A DNA stretch of 64,000 bases, taken from the NCBI RefSeq assembly GCF_032854445.1, contig NC_088300.1, forward strand, positions 10,662,001 to 10,726,000, in the 5' to 3' direction. This document shows, piece by piece, positions 47,893 through 59,100 of this stretch. Both the position numbers and the translations under genes were made by a program. How positions within the stretch are numbered: the stretch's first letter is position 1; the number at the start of each line of letters is the position of its first letter. Under the pieces are notes generated by a model. That model was not told where the DNA came from, did not search any database, and saw only the letters and a list, made by a program, of their open reading frames with translations. The stretch is from Liolophura sinensis (lineage: Eukaryota > Mollusca > Polyplacophora > Chitonida > Chitonidae).

Positions 47893-47901
47893 GGAAGTCC
47901 C
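47893..47901 (-). promoter_or_regulatory. Rel/NF-kB-like site of the CS-alpha-beta peptide gene
   Basis: GGGACTTCC on the minus strand fits the kB consensus GGGRNTTCC and lies five bases upstream of the TATA box. Immune peptide genes of invertebrates are often driven by such sites. Regulation by Rel is inferred from the motif alone. Confidence 0.5.
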
Positions 47902-47999
47902 GAACACAGTTGGTCGGATCGAGTGCCTCTCAGTTCTGATCGCCACAGAGGGAATGACGGGTGAGTTATACACTTTGATCTCGCCCGTAAACTGTAAGC

Positions 48000-49200
48000 T
48001 GGTGGTGTGTTTAGAATGGGCAGATTCCGTTTAGGAATGTTTGCGGTAAATTACTTTTATATTTGCTTACGCGACCAAGTTAAACGCATGTCTATAAATT
48101 ACCTGTAGCGAACGAAAGGTACACTAATTATCTCATTAGTTTAATTGTCTAGTGTGTTTACCTGAGATAGGCGAGATAATACCGGGGTGTTCCAAGCACC
48201 AAGTTTCAGGATAAATGATTAGAAGCCATTCAGTGTGCACTCCATTATTTAACTTTCCAAATATAGCCTCTAAGCGTGGGCTGAGAGGATGGGACACTAA
48301 CATACCTGTGGGACAGAGTCCGAGCAATCAGGATCATTTAGTAGCTTTCTGTCTCAGTATGCGTAGAAGCTTTCTGCCACAGTATGTGTCAATGTTTACC
48401 TGAATGTTAAAGATGCATTTATATTTCATATGGCAATTGTAGGCCTGTCGATATATTTGGAGAATTTTTAAAACTGGTTTGCAATTTATACACTTCACTT
48501 CGATTAACGCAAAGTTTGCAGTTACGTTCATCGTAAGTAGATCATTATTAATCAATACCCCCAAAAATCAATGCCATAAAAACTATAAAATTCCCAAAAT
48601 GTTTTGTATCTGAAGAAGTTTCCCTTCCTTATTCTAAATACAAACCTATTCCACTAACATGATCAGTACAAGTAAGTGTTTACAAAAACAATGACTGACT
48701 AATTTTGTTAAAACCGCGAGTCCGCGGGGTCGGAAGATCGCGGTCAAAAATGGACATTCAGCCATGACGGAAGTTAAACTGTCTGAAAAGTGCCTAAAGA
48801 TTTGCTCGTTGTTGTTGTGTGGTGGAATAATTTGACAGAAAACTAGGTGGATCGACATATGGGTCTTACTAAATTTTTTTCTTTGAGATTCTAAATCAGA
48901 ATTTGAAAACTGGGGTCGTTATCAAGTTAATATTGGACCACAAATCACTGTTTTTTAGACATATTTTGAACATTTTGATACAAAAAGTATATTTTTGAAC
49001 ATTAGCACATGCTGCAAGGTATAACCTAAGATGTTACATGGGATTATTTTGGTAATTTAAGGGTATTTTCCATCGTTAATTCGCATGCTCTGAAATTGCG
49101 ACATTGCAAAAGGTGTCATTTTGTTTTCCATGGCTAATGCATAGGCTGTGAAATTTGATTAACGCTATTGGTTTTCTTTCAAAGTTAGTTCTGGACAGCT
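48000..49200. other. intergenic, no gene seen
   Basis: AT-rich sequence upstream of the peptide gene, without supported exons or arrays. Confidence 0.45.
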
Positions 49201-49205
49201 TAACT

Positions 49206-49330
49206 GCAACCTGCGGATGGTGATAGGTCTACCCCCCCTTCCACCGGCTCTGCTCGGTTTGCTGATCGCCATAGTATAAGTGAAATATTCTTGCACAAAT
49301 CAAATAAATCAATAAATAAATAAATAAAAT
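49206..49330 (+). mobile_element. SINE family A, 5'-truncated
   Basis: AACCTGCGGATGGTGATAGG, GCTCTGCTCGGTTTGCTGAT and ATAAGTGAAATATTCTTGCA are followed by an (AAAT)n tail. Confidence 0.8.
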
Positions 49331-49404
49331 CAGCAGATTTAAATACTGTGTCTTAATACCCTAATGAAATGTTTCTTCTACTTCCATTCAGCATTTATTG
49401 AAAT

Positions 49405-50990
49405 TTACACAGGGCTATATATGATTACTCTGTTGATATTGCTGACATGATACTCTGTATGATTGTACATAGGGCTATATATGATTACTCTGTTGACATT
49501 GCTAATATGATACTCTGTATGATTGTACATAGGGCTATATGTGATTACTCTGTTGACATTGCTGACATGATACTGTGTATGATTGTACATAGGGCTATAT
49601 ATGATTACTCTGTTGACATTGCTAACATGATACTCTGTATGATTGTACATAGGGCTGTATATGATTTCTCTGTTGATATTGCTGACATGATACTGTGTAT
49701 GATTGTACATAGGGCTATATGTGATTACTCTGTTGACATTGATAACATGATACTCTGTATGATTGTACATAGGGCTATATGTGATTACTCTGTATGATTG
49801 TACATAGGGCTATATGTGATTACTCTGTTGACATTGCTAACATGATACTGTGTATGATTGTACATAGGGCTATATGTGATTACTCTGTTGACATTGCTGA
49901 CATGATACTCTGTATGATTGTACATAGGGCTATATGTGATTACTCTGTTGACATTGCTAACATGATACTCTGTATGATTGTACATAGGGCTATATGTGAT
50001 TACTCTGTTGACATTGATAATATGATACTTTGTATAATTGTACATAGGGCTATGTGTGATTACTCTGTTGACATTGCTGACATGATACTGTGTATGATTG
50101 CACATAGGGCTATATGTGATTACTCTGTTGACATGGCTGACATGATACTCTGTATGATTGTAAATAGGGCTATATGTGATTACTCTGTTGACATTGCTAA
50201 CATGATACTCTTTATGATTGTACATAGGGCTATATGTGATTACTCTGTTGACATTGCTAATATGATACTCTGTATGATTGTACATAGGGCTATATGTGAT
50301 TACTCTGTTGACATTGCTGACATGATACTGTGTATGATTGTACATAGGGCTATATATGATTATTCTGTTGACATTGCTAACATGATACTGTGTATGATTG
50401 TACAAAGGGCTATATGTGATTACTCTGTTGACATTGATAACATGATACTTTGTATGATTGTACATAGGGCTATATGTGATTACTCTGTTGACATTGCTGA
50501 CATGATACTGTGTATGATTGTACATAGGGCTATATGTGATTACTCTGTTGACATTGCTGACATGATACTCTGTATGATTGTACATAGGACTATATGTGAT
50601 TACTCTGTTGACATGGCTGACATGATACTCTGTATGATTGTACATAGGGCTATATGTGATTACTCTGTTGACATTGCTGACATGATACTGTGTATGATTG
50701 TACATAGGGCTATATGTGATTACTCTGTTGACATTGATAACATGATACTGTGTATGATTGCACATAGGGCTATATATGATTACTCTGTTGACATGGCTGA
50801 CATGATACTGTGTATGATTGTACATAGGGCTATATATGATTACTCTGTTGACATTGCTAACATGATACTCTGTATGACTGTACATAGGGCTATATATGAT
50901 TACTTTCTTGACAATTGCTGACATGATACTCTGTATGATTGTACATAGGGCTATATGTGATTACTCTGTTTGCGCTATTAAATTGATACT
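49405..50990. repeat. 60-bp minisatellite, about 26 units
   Basis: The unit is GATTGTACATAGGGCTATAT, GTGATTACTCTGTTGACATT and GCTGACATGATACTCTGTAT, exactly 60 bp. One shortened unit at about 49785-49800 shifts the register. Two opposed frames of 375 and 379 codons (49794-50921 and 49785-50924) result from a period divisible by three. Confidence 0.97.
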
Positions 50991-50999
50991 CTGTCAAAT

Positions 51000-51690
51000 C
51001 TTCACACTTAACCATGATAGCTCTTACTGATTACCGTTGCTTTATAATTTCGTTCTGACACGTCTGCTGTAAAGCGTATAAAACATATTTCGTCCACAGC
51101 CACTCACATTTCCCAATCCTTGAAAGTGAAGAGGTATTGATTAACCATGTATACAACTATCTTCCTTTATCTCATTTAATAATTTATAGGTATGTTGTTG
51201 CTAAAGTAGACGCTAGTGCAGAAAATCGACCAGCTGTACGTGCTGCTTAAGCAAAAAATTTGTATAAGTTTGATATCTTATCAGTAATTAAGGGCGAGTG
51301 GTTGTGTACCTGTGTGCAAACTATTATTGGAGAGCGGATATTTGACAGTGAAACCGCTTTACAAAGACCACATATGTGCGCGAGACAAATATCTGCACTT
51401 TAAGCGCGCGCACACATGCCTGTCACGAACGCTATCCTTTGGGTCAGGCGGATGAAAAACTTTTTGTTTGTACAGATTATTTGTGTTTCGACCTTCAGCA
51501 AAGACAAATGGACTTCTTGATAAGGTTCATCCAGTCAGTTTTGTCGCTTGATACATTCTGTAAGGACAGTGGTCAATGAGGTTTCAAAATCGATAAAGTT
51601 ATTCACAATGGTATAAGTAGCATTCATCCAGTCTTTAGACGCTTAAAATGAGCCATGGAGTGAATGATTGATTATTCTTAACATCATTAA
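51000..51690. other. intergenic, no gene seen
   Basis: No motif-bearing frame or repeat found. Confidence 0.45.
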
Positions 51691-51703
51691 CTAGATAGAG
51701 CAC

Positions 51704-52535
51704 AGGGTCGGATACAGCCTTCTAATTTGGGCACCCTTTCAGCCGAGGTCTAGGGACCGCCGGCCCCGTTCGGTCCAGGGCAACGCCCTGGTGGGAGGTT
51801 TATGGGGTTGAAGCCCCCCTAAAAAATAGCGTAAAATTTTGAATGACACAGTCGAAGTACAATGGTTTTCTGTACCTGTTTATCCAGGCCTCAGTGCTCT
51901 TTAATTGTTGAAAAAATATATATATATATTTACAGTATTGAAGTTTGCACAGTATTTTTAATACTGATCTACATGTATGATCTATGAATGGCTTATAGAT
52001 TTAAGAAGGTGTAATGGCTTTTTCTGTAAGACAGACCTCGCCCCTGGGGTTAAATTTTTATGGGAGAGATGGGTAAAAAACTGGCTCCGAGTCCGACGCT
52101 GCCGTCTGCGTTTTTTTCTTTTTCGGGACCGTTAGATGAAATCAAATCGGCAGTACGTTTCACACAGTGGACATAGCTAGATGGTATATTGTGCGATCGG
52201 CCGGTTGTTTTCGGTCTACTATTTTCTCGTCACTCAAAACGAGGCTACACCTTGTTCCTGAGCGCCTCCAGAGTCATTAGCTTGTACACAAGAACCACCA
52301 GACGGAAGTAAACAAAGACTGAGAATAAGGTAAAACGTTGCGTAGTAGTCGACGTACGACTGTACGACAAACGGAGGCCACGAAAACCGCTCATTAAATT
52401 TTCTCATCTTTGCCAAATGTAAATGTGAAATGTTCTTCTAATTTGGGCTCTTTTGTTAAGTTTATATGGGCGTTTGGGGTTATTTCTTAATTTGGGCGCC
52501 GGTAACCGGGATGAAAATCGTTCTGTATCCAACCC
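51704..52535. mobile_element. hAT-like non-autonomous DNA transposon
   Basis: The left end AGGGTCGGATACAG and the right end (reverse complement AGGGTTGGATACAG) are inverted repeats. They are flanked by an 8-bp duplication differing at one base: TAGAGCAC at 51696-51703 and TAGAGCAG at 52536-52543. TAATTTGGGC occurs three times near the ends (51723, 52440, 52488), as in subterminal repeats. The 832-bp interior shows no transposase. Confidence 0.72.
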
Positions 52536-52825
52536 TAGAGCAGCAAGATTAGGCAAGTGTAATAGGTGTATCGCGACCATATTTGTTTGATATAAAGATG
52601 TTCATTTTATGGTGAACGCCCTGATCAGATTAAGATGACGAACTCACTTCATTCAATAACGATCACTTTTTCTTTAAACTTTTAAAAATCATGTTAATAA
52701 GGTCATACCGGAGTTTTTTGGTAAAAAAATCGATCAGCGCAAGTCCAATCAGTTTTTTTCATAGAATAAACAAAATAATTACCATTCACAAAATATCAAC
52801 CTCATCTGTGCACGTGACCGGACCC

Positions 52826-52880
52826 GATGGCTCAGTTGGTAGAGCGTCGGCTCCGGAGGAGGTAGATCTTCGGTGTAGCT
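52826..52880 (+). mobile_element. SINE family B head fragment (tRNA-like)
   Basis: GATGGCTCAGTTGGTAGAGC then GTCGGCTCCGGAGGAGGTAG resembles a tRNA D arm and anticodon arm. It matches the head of the copy at 10955-11322. The rest of a tRNA cloverleaf is missing, so it is not a tRNA gene. Confidence 0.6.
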
Positions 52881-52989
52881 TCTTTAAGTATGGATTTCTT
52901 CATCTATGCAGATAATAAAGTTGATCCACAATAGTGTCATTCGGTAAAATATGGAAGCCGAATGCGGCCATATAGCCCTACTTACCCTA

Positions 52990-53154
52990 AACCAGTAACG
53001 ACGATATTTGAACAGTACTGCTAAATTTAGTCGAGATTAGGCCAAGATAAGGACGAGAACGTGACATTGTAACAAGATTCCAACGAGACTCCAACGACAT
53101 TCCGAATTTCATGTAAATCTCGCGCCCCCGTTCTAATCTCGCATGTGTAACCGA
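52990..53154. mobile_element. partial foldback/MITE element ending in GCATGTGTAACC
   Basis: It has TAGTCGAGATTAGG, AACGAGACTCCAACGA and CTCGCATGTGTAACC, the same sequence style as 53669-54175, and ends in the inverse of that element's GGTTACACATGC terminus. Confidence 0.45.
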
Positions 53155-53668
53155 CTGTTGATATTCCTTATGCATGTGACAGGGTAATATTATTCTTCGT
53201 GAACACTGCCATACTGTATATATGTACCTTTTTTTCATTTTTCAAAGAAATGTTACCGGCGAAAGTCCGATTTTCGTATTTTGGGTGACTATCATGTAGC
53301 TTGAGCAGGTATGTTGATGTCATAAAATGTGTTTCACAACTTTGATAATAGTAGGTCGAATTAAGGCGAGTATAATGAACAGTGTTTTGTTGCTGCATTT
53401 TGACTAATCCTGTTAAACAAGTTTTGCGGTGTAGCGACGCCAGGTCTAGAATGTTAAAGTTACTGGCGCGAACTATTCAGTTGCGATGCGCATACCAGCA
53501 ATGCAATCTGTTTTGTAATTTTGAATTTGAAGTGTTTTGACTTTTACCAAAACACGTGTGTCCGAGACGGACGATGTTGTTTCACTCGCCGGGTTTATTC
53601 TGTAAATAAACCTTTTTGCAGATACCACTCTGGGGTCCTGTCGTGTGTGTCACTAGCAATTTAAGGAG

Positions 53669-54175
53669 GGGTTACACATGCTCGTTCATTTCTCAACCAA
53701 ATCTGGTCTGAATCTCGACCAGTTTTCGCGCAGTCCATTGGTTTTCGACTTAATCTCGTCAGAATGTTATGGTGTCCTCGAAAAATTCTCTTTGTCTAAG
53801 GTTAAATATCAACTCAGCTCAAGAAGAGCAACATTCGGGCGACAAAGCGAGATTTCGTCGAGATTTAGTATGCAACGCGAGATTGAGTCAAAACGCACCA
53901 TATCTCTGAATATCGCAGTCTACGAAAGTGGTGCACTAATCTGGTTTGAATGTCGCCCCCTTTTCCGAGTTACGTCCTAATCTAGTGTTGTCGTCAGAAT
54001 GTCGCTCTTCCCAAGTTAAGTTTGGGCAAATACATCAATTACTTCGAGGATACCGTAACATTCTGACGATATTAAAAGTATAGGCGACATTCTGACGAGA
54101 TTTAATCCAATCAATGTACTGTGCCAGATTTGGTCGAGATTCAAACGGCATCTGGTCGAGAAATGAAAGATTTTC
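53669..54175. mobile_element. foldback/MITE element with long inverted repeats
   Basis: TTCATTTCTCAACCAAATCT, GAATCTCGACCAG and CAGTCCATTGG (53686-53743) return in inverted order at 54103-54166 (TTCATTTCTCGACCAGAT, GAATCTCGACC, CAGTACATTGATTGG on the minus strand). TCTCGTCAGAATGT continues the pairing inward. The left terminus is GGTTACACATGC. Open frames inside are not coding. Confidence 0.68.
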
Positions 54176-54179
54176 GACT

Positions 54180-55220
54180 AAATGTCGCACTATCGTTCAA
54201 ATGTTGTCGTTCCTGTTTTGGGGAGATTGTGTATGAGAGAGCATCGCCGTATCCGGTTTCCATAGCAAAACGTGTCAACATCGTGAAATTATTGAAGGTT
54301 GTACACTTCTGGAAGAGACCTTTGTAACAAAACTCGACCTTTTTTTTAACTCCCATTAGGAGAGCTAATTTCTGCGTGTGAGGGTATACTTTTCTGATAC
54401 GGTCAGCTCACCACGTACAGTACCACGAACAAAAAGACGGGTAAACAGAAATAATAATTAGACAAAGAGAAACTTCGTACACCAGCTACGCATTTGTCCC
54501 CCGTTAAAGAGATAAAAAGTCAAACCACTTATATCCTTAGATAGGTTTTACACTGATGTAAAGCAATTTGCCCGAGAATCTGCCGACAATTTTAGTTGGA
54601 AAACCCCAATACCGTTACATAAGACTCTATGTGGAAATTAACGCTCGTTTCTGGGGAAAATCTAAATATATGGCAAGGTATCACGAGTGTTACAACGGCC
54701 TTTATTGTTTAGTCAGTTACACACATTTTGTATCATCACAGTGTGATATAGAGTCACATAAAAGTCTGAAATAACAACTGCTCGCACCACTTGAGGCATG
54801 AGCTAACATTACTTGACAGTGAATTACATATTACTTCATTGAAACAGTTAGCATTTACAAAGGGAGAACAAACTGACAGTTTACTTTGGGCCTTTCTGGC
54901 TTACCAATGTAGTAAATTCTCACCCAGTCGTATCGGCCATTTAGATATTTGCCTTACGTACTGAAACGCCATTTCTTCCTACACGTAGGCCTACAGTGAC
55001 GCTAGAGAGTTGCAACAATGTGGACGTCTGCTACGTCCCATCAAAGGACTCTATCAAATCATTCAGCATACAGGGAAGATGTGGTATCACATATCCCAGC
55101 CACTGTGTCATGTCTACAAAGTGTTAAGAAAATGAAACAATAGCCGTAGGAGGAGATGTTGACAAGGTAATGATTACGGACAGGTGGAATCACTGACAGA
55201 CTGACAACTATGTCCTCCAG
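54180..55220. other. intergenic, no gene seen
   Basis: No supported exon, array or element. Confidence 0.45.
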
Positions 55221-55224
55221 CATT

Positions 55225-55300
55225 ATATTTATTTATCTCGTTGTTGTTTTACGCCGTACTCAAGAATATTTCACTTATACGATGGCCACCAGGTTTGCTA
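55225..55300 (-). mobile_element. SINE family A, 3' fragment
   Basis: TTTATTTATCTCGTTGTTGT, TTTACGCCGTACTCAAGAAT and ATTTCACTTATACGATGGCC match the tail end of the family A core. The rest is missing. Confidence 0.8.
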
Positions 55301-55677
55301 GCAGACCTTTGGAAAGTACGACCTAAGAGGAAGCCAACTTTGACTTGAACTTTGATAAAACCATCACAATATGTTCTATTTGTTTCCAAAGCGAACACTC
55401 AGTTCATCAAATACACAGTTTACTCATTGCACATTTAAACGCCAAAATCCCCTACTGTTCAAATGACATGCTTTACTTTGAAAACACTTTTTAAAAAAGT
55501 CAAATACTTTTACTTTCTAAGCACAACTATCTAATCAAATGTCATTTCTTCGGACTGCAGTGAGTGTTTGTGGTATTAACGATAAGTCATTCAAGCGAAT
55601 GTCATGGATCCACATTGGACTAAGTGTTTACCATTTCAATAATCGACTGTCCAAGGAAAATGTCATCCAAACATATC

Positions 55678-56150
55678 TTAAGGTTTACTTGGTGTGTTTG
55701 TGTTTTCTTCAATAGGTCGGACTTTTCTCTTCCCGTAACCATAGCCACGGCTGGACGCTGTCATCGATGATTTGCCGTGGAGGAAAATGTCAGAAAACAG
55801 CACCACGCCATACAGAGCTAACAAAACCCCCACCCACACGCTGCCCAAGGTCACGGGTACGGCTCGCCGTTCATACACACTGCTACGTCTTCTTCTGTTT
55901 GACGACAAATTAGCTTTACTAATTTCCAGTCCTTGCACCAACTCCTCTATAAACTTCTGTTTTGTGATATTTTTCTTGGCAATTATCCGCCCACAAGGAC
56001 ACCAACAGGTGGGCTTTCTTGTCGTCGTTATTATTGCTGACGTTGATGACTCTGTTGTAATCAAGTGATTCAATGAAGACGACGCTTCTGTAACCTTGCT
56101 CTGCTTTGCCGATGTCTCTGCAAGGCAAATGGTCAACGTGGTCTTAGTCA
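55678..56150 (-). CDS. C-type lectin gene exon 6, juxtamembrane region, transmembrane helix and tail
   Basis: The acceptor CGTCTTACAG (56151) gives 473 nt to the stop at 55680-55678. An alternative acceptor, TTTGCCTTGCAG about 35 nt in, has the same phase. The exon encodes more Ser/Thr-rich stalk, CWCPC, a Lys/Asn-rich segment, RRRR, a 25-residue hydrophobic helix (VWVGVLLALYGVVLFSDIFL) and a basic tail with YGYGKRK. CWCPC followed by such a segment and a membrane helix recurs at the end of many bivalve receptor-like proteins as I recall them. Confidence 0.85.
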
Positions 56151-59100
56151 CTGTAAGACGAAGGCTGCCTCGTTAATAGCATACAATGAAACTAACTGGT
56201 CATTTTTAGACATACTACGGTGTAGCATTCTAATTAGCTAGACGTACGTCAGTCTTCCAAAACTTCTGACTGTTAGCACTCAGAAATTAACTGACGGTGC
56301 AACAGTCTCCCACAGCTGATGGCTGTCAGAAATTAACTGAAGGAGTAGCAGTCTTCCACAACTAGCGATTGTTAGCACTCAGAAATTAGTTGAAGGTAGA
56401 AGAATGTTCCACAACTATCGGCTGTTAGCACTCTGAAATTAGCTGAAAGTGTAACAGTCTCCCACAGCACACGACTGTCAGCACTCTGAAATTAGCGGAA
56501 GGTGTAACAGTCTTCCACAGCTATTGACTGTTAACATTCAGAAATTAAGTGAAGGTGCAGCAGTCGTCCGGAAGTATAGACTGTTAGCCTTCTAAACCTA
56601 GCTGAATTCTCAGCAGCCTTTCGCAACCAGCGACAGTTAGCACTCAGAAATTAGCTGAAGTTACAGCAGTTTACCGCAATTAGCAACTGTTAGCACTCAG
56701 ATATTATCCAAAGATGCAATGGTCTTCCGCAACTAGTCATAGTGAGCACTCAAAAATAAGCTGAAGGTGTGGATGTCTTCCACAACTAGCGACTGTTAGC
56801 GCTCATAAATTAACACAGATGGCCTCTTGTTTGGAGAGGTCCACTTTTACAACTTATAATAAACTAGTACACCTCAAATATATACTTTGCACACTCCACG
56901 AATTTGCCTTGATGGTATAGTATATTATAATCAACTTGTAAATACCGCTAATATGGAGAGCATGTTATGGGGCCACTAATACAGTTAATCCTAAAATGTG
57001 AGATGGTCGGTTGTATTATTCTGTAAGGAATTCTTTTTTTCTTTAACTAATCGCGATTGCCTCACCATAAAATAAGGCAACCACACACCCCACAATATAT
57101 CTGCTTCGCCAGTGTCCTCAAATACCATGTTTATGTAGGCCTTTTATTCAGATAACAATTCCTCAGGAAGAGCGTTGACGTAAAGTTAATTCTGGACTGT
57201 TTTTGTGACACCTTAGTTTAGAGGCGCTCTTAAAGAAGGCAAAGTGCTAATTCCAGATGTTTAATAGGTTGAAGTTAACATCTCTGTACTTTTCATGGCT
57301 TAAGCGATGTTGGTAGGTGGTGCAGAAGGTAATATCACTTAAGCATTTAAAGTAACAGTTAGAATAAAACGCTAGCTGAAGTGAAGTGACAAGAGATCGA
57401 TTACGCTAGTTACGTGTGACCAATTGCCAGCTACATGTAACATACTGTCGTTGTTGCTCTGGTTTCACTCTTTTATATGATCAATTTACCTGAGGGTACA
57501 GTTGTTGATATAATGGGTGTCCATTGTGTCGTGGAGACTGGTTCCACCGAGTAACTGTCCCTTGTGGAGGTGAGAGCCACCGATGGGTTTGGACGGGCGG
57601 ATTGACTGGACATCCAGTATGTCCTTGGCTTGGCGCTAGATGATGTCGTGAACGGACGTGATGTGGTTGCCTTCTCCGAAATTGATGAGTTGAAACAAGG
57701 GGTGTTCGGGTATTGATCTCCCAGCGAAGACGCTCCATCGTCCTCATTAACAGTTACTGTAGACCAAGAGTAAAACTGATTGTAGGCATATCTAGGACAG
57801 TAAAAGTCGAGAGTGCCCCAAGCTCAAGAAAACATTGCACATGTTAACTTAGTTAAGCTCCCTGCTGGGCACCACACACGGTGTTATTCAACACCAAGTT
57901 TTACTGTTGTGATTGAATGCCATGAACATAACGTGTAATGCAAAATACAAGAGGTCTGTTCAACTTATTATTGACGATTAACACTTTGATCTTATTAAAT
58001 CAGAACTTACTCCTGAAACCGTAAACAAACTAAGTTGAACTGGGTGAAAACTAGGTAGGTGTATGGTGTCGGCTTGGGCCCAAAGTGATGCCTAGTCGCG
58101 TCGGCTTGGACCAAAAGTGATGCCTAGTTGCGTCGGCTTGAGCCAAAAGTGATGCCTAGTCGCGTTGGCTTGAGCCAAAAGTGATGCCTAGTTGCGTCGG
58201 CTTGGGCCAAAAGTGATGCCTAGTCGCGTTGGCTTGAGCCAAAAGGGATGCCTAGTTGCGTCGGCTTGAGTCAAAAGTGATGCCTAGTTGCGTTGGCTTG
58301 GGCAAAATGATGCCTAGTCGCGTCGGCTTGAGCCAAAAGTGATGCCTAGTTGCGTCGGCTTGAGCCAAAAGTGATGCCTAGTTGCGTCGGCCTGAGTAAA
58401 AAGTAATGCCCAGTAGCGTCGGCTTGAGCCGAAAGTGATGCCTAGTTGCGTCGGCCTGAGTAAAAAGTGATGCCTAGTCGCGTCGGTCTGAGTCAAAAGT
58501 GATGCATAGTCGCGTCGGCTTGATCCAAAAGTTGATGCCTAGTCGCGTCGGCTTTCGCCAAAAGTTTATGCCACCAACTTTATTTATACTGTGTATTTTT
58601 ATAAGAAATTTTTCATTACAAACATAGCTATAATGTAAGCATTAGTACTTTAGTGGAAATCGAGACAAATAAAACTACATGTAAAGGTGCTTAGGTGCGT
58701 AGCGTATGGGCTTTTGGTCAGTTTGGGGGCTTAGTATACCAGCCTTTCATTCATTTATTCATTCATTATAGCGTCCCCCCTCCCCACACCACCCCATCTC
58801 TTGGCACAAAGGTGGCGCTCGAAGAACACACAGTTTTAGGCCAATCATATATCATATGGTGGGAACACAAACTGTGATGAAAAGTGTGTATCACATATAT
58901 AACTTTGTCCTGTTCACACATATCTTGTTTGTGTGTAAGATGTGTGTCTGTATGTATCTGTGTTAGCCTGCACTCATGATGTGTCTTGGATTAGCTTTTA
59001 TCCCCGTGAATGGACCTGACTGATAATATGTTTGAGAGTACTTACTTTGAAAGCAGTCTTTAGTCTGCAGTATGGAGTTGTAGTCAGTTACATGGTAGTT

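Noticed and set aside
49785-50924. Opposed frames of 379 and 375 codons as genes
   Set aside because: They are the 60-bp minisatellite read in a stop-free frame on each strand. No signal, domain or splice context.
52826-52880. tRNA gene
   Set aside because: Only D-arm and anticodon-arm-like parts are present, and it matches the head of the SINE family at 10955-11322.
53678-53980. 100-codon plus-strand gene
   Set aside because: It lies within the foldback element with inverted arms.
57481-57747. ATG-started 88-codon His/Arg-rich protein
   Set aside because: Shadow frame of lectin exon 5; the other frame is Ser/Thr-rich and keeps phase with both neighbours.
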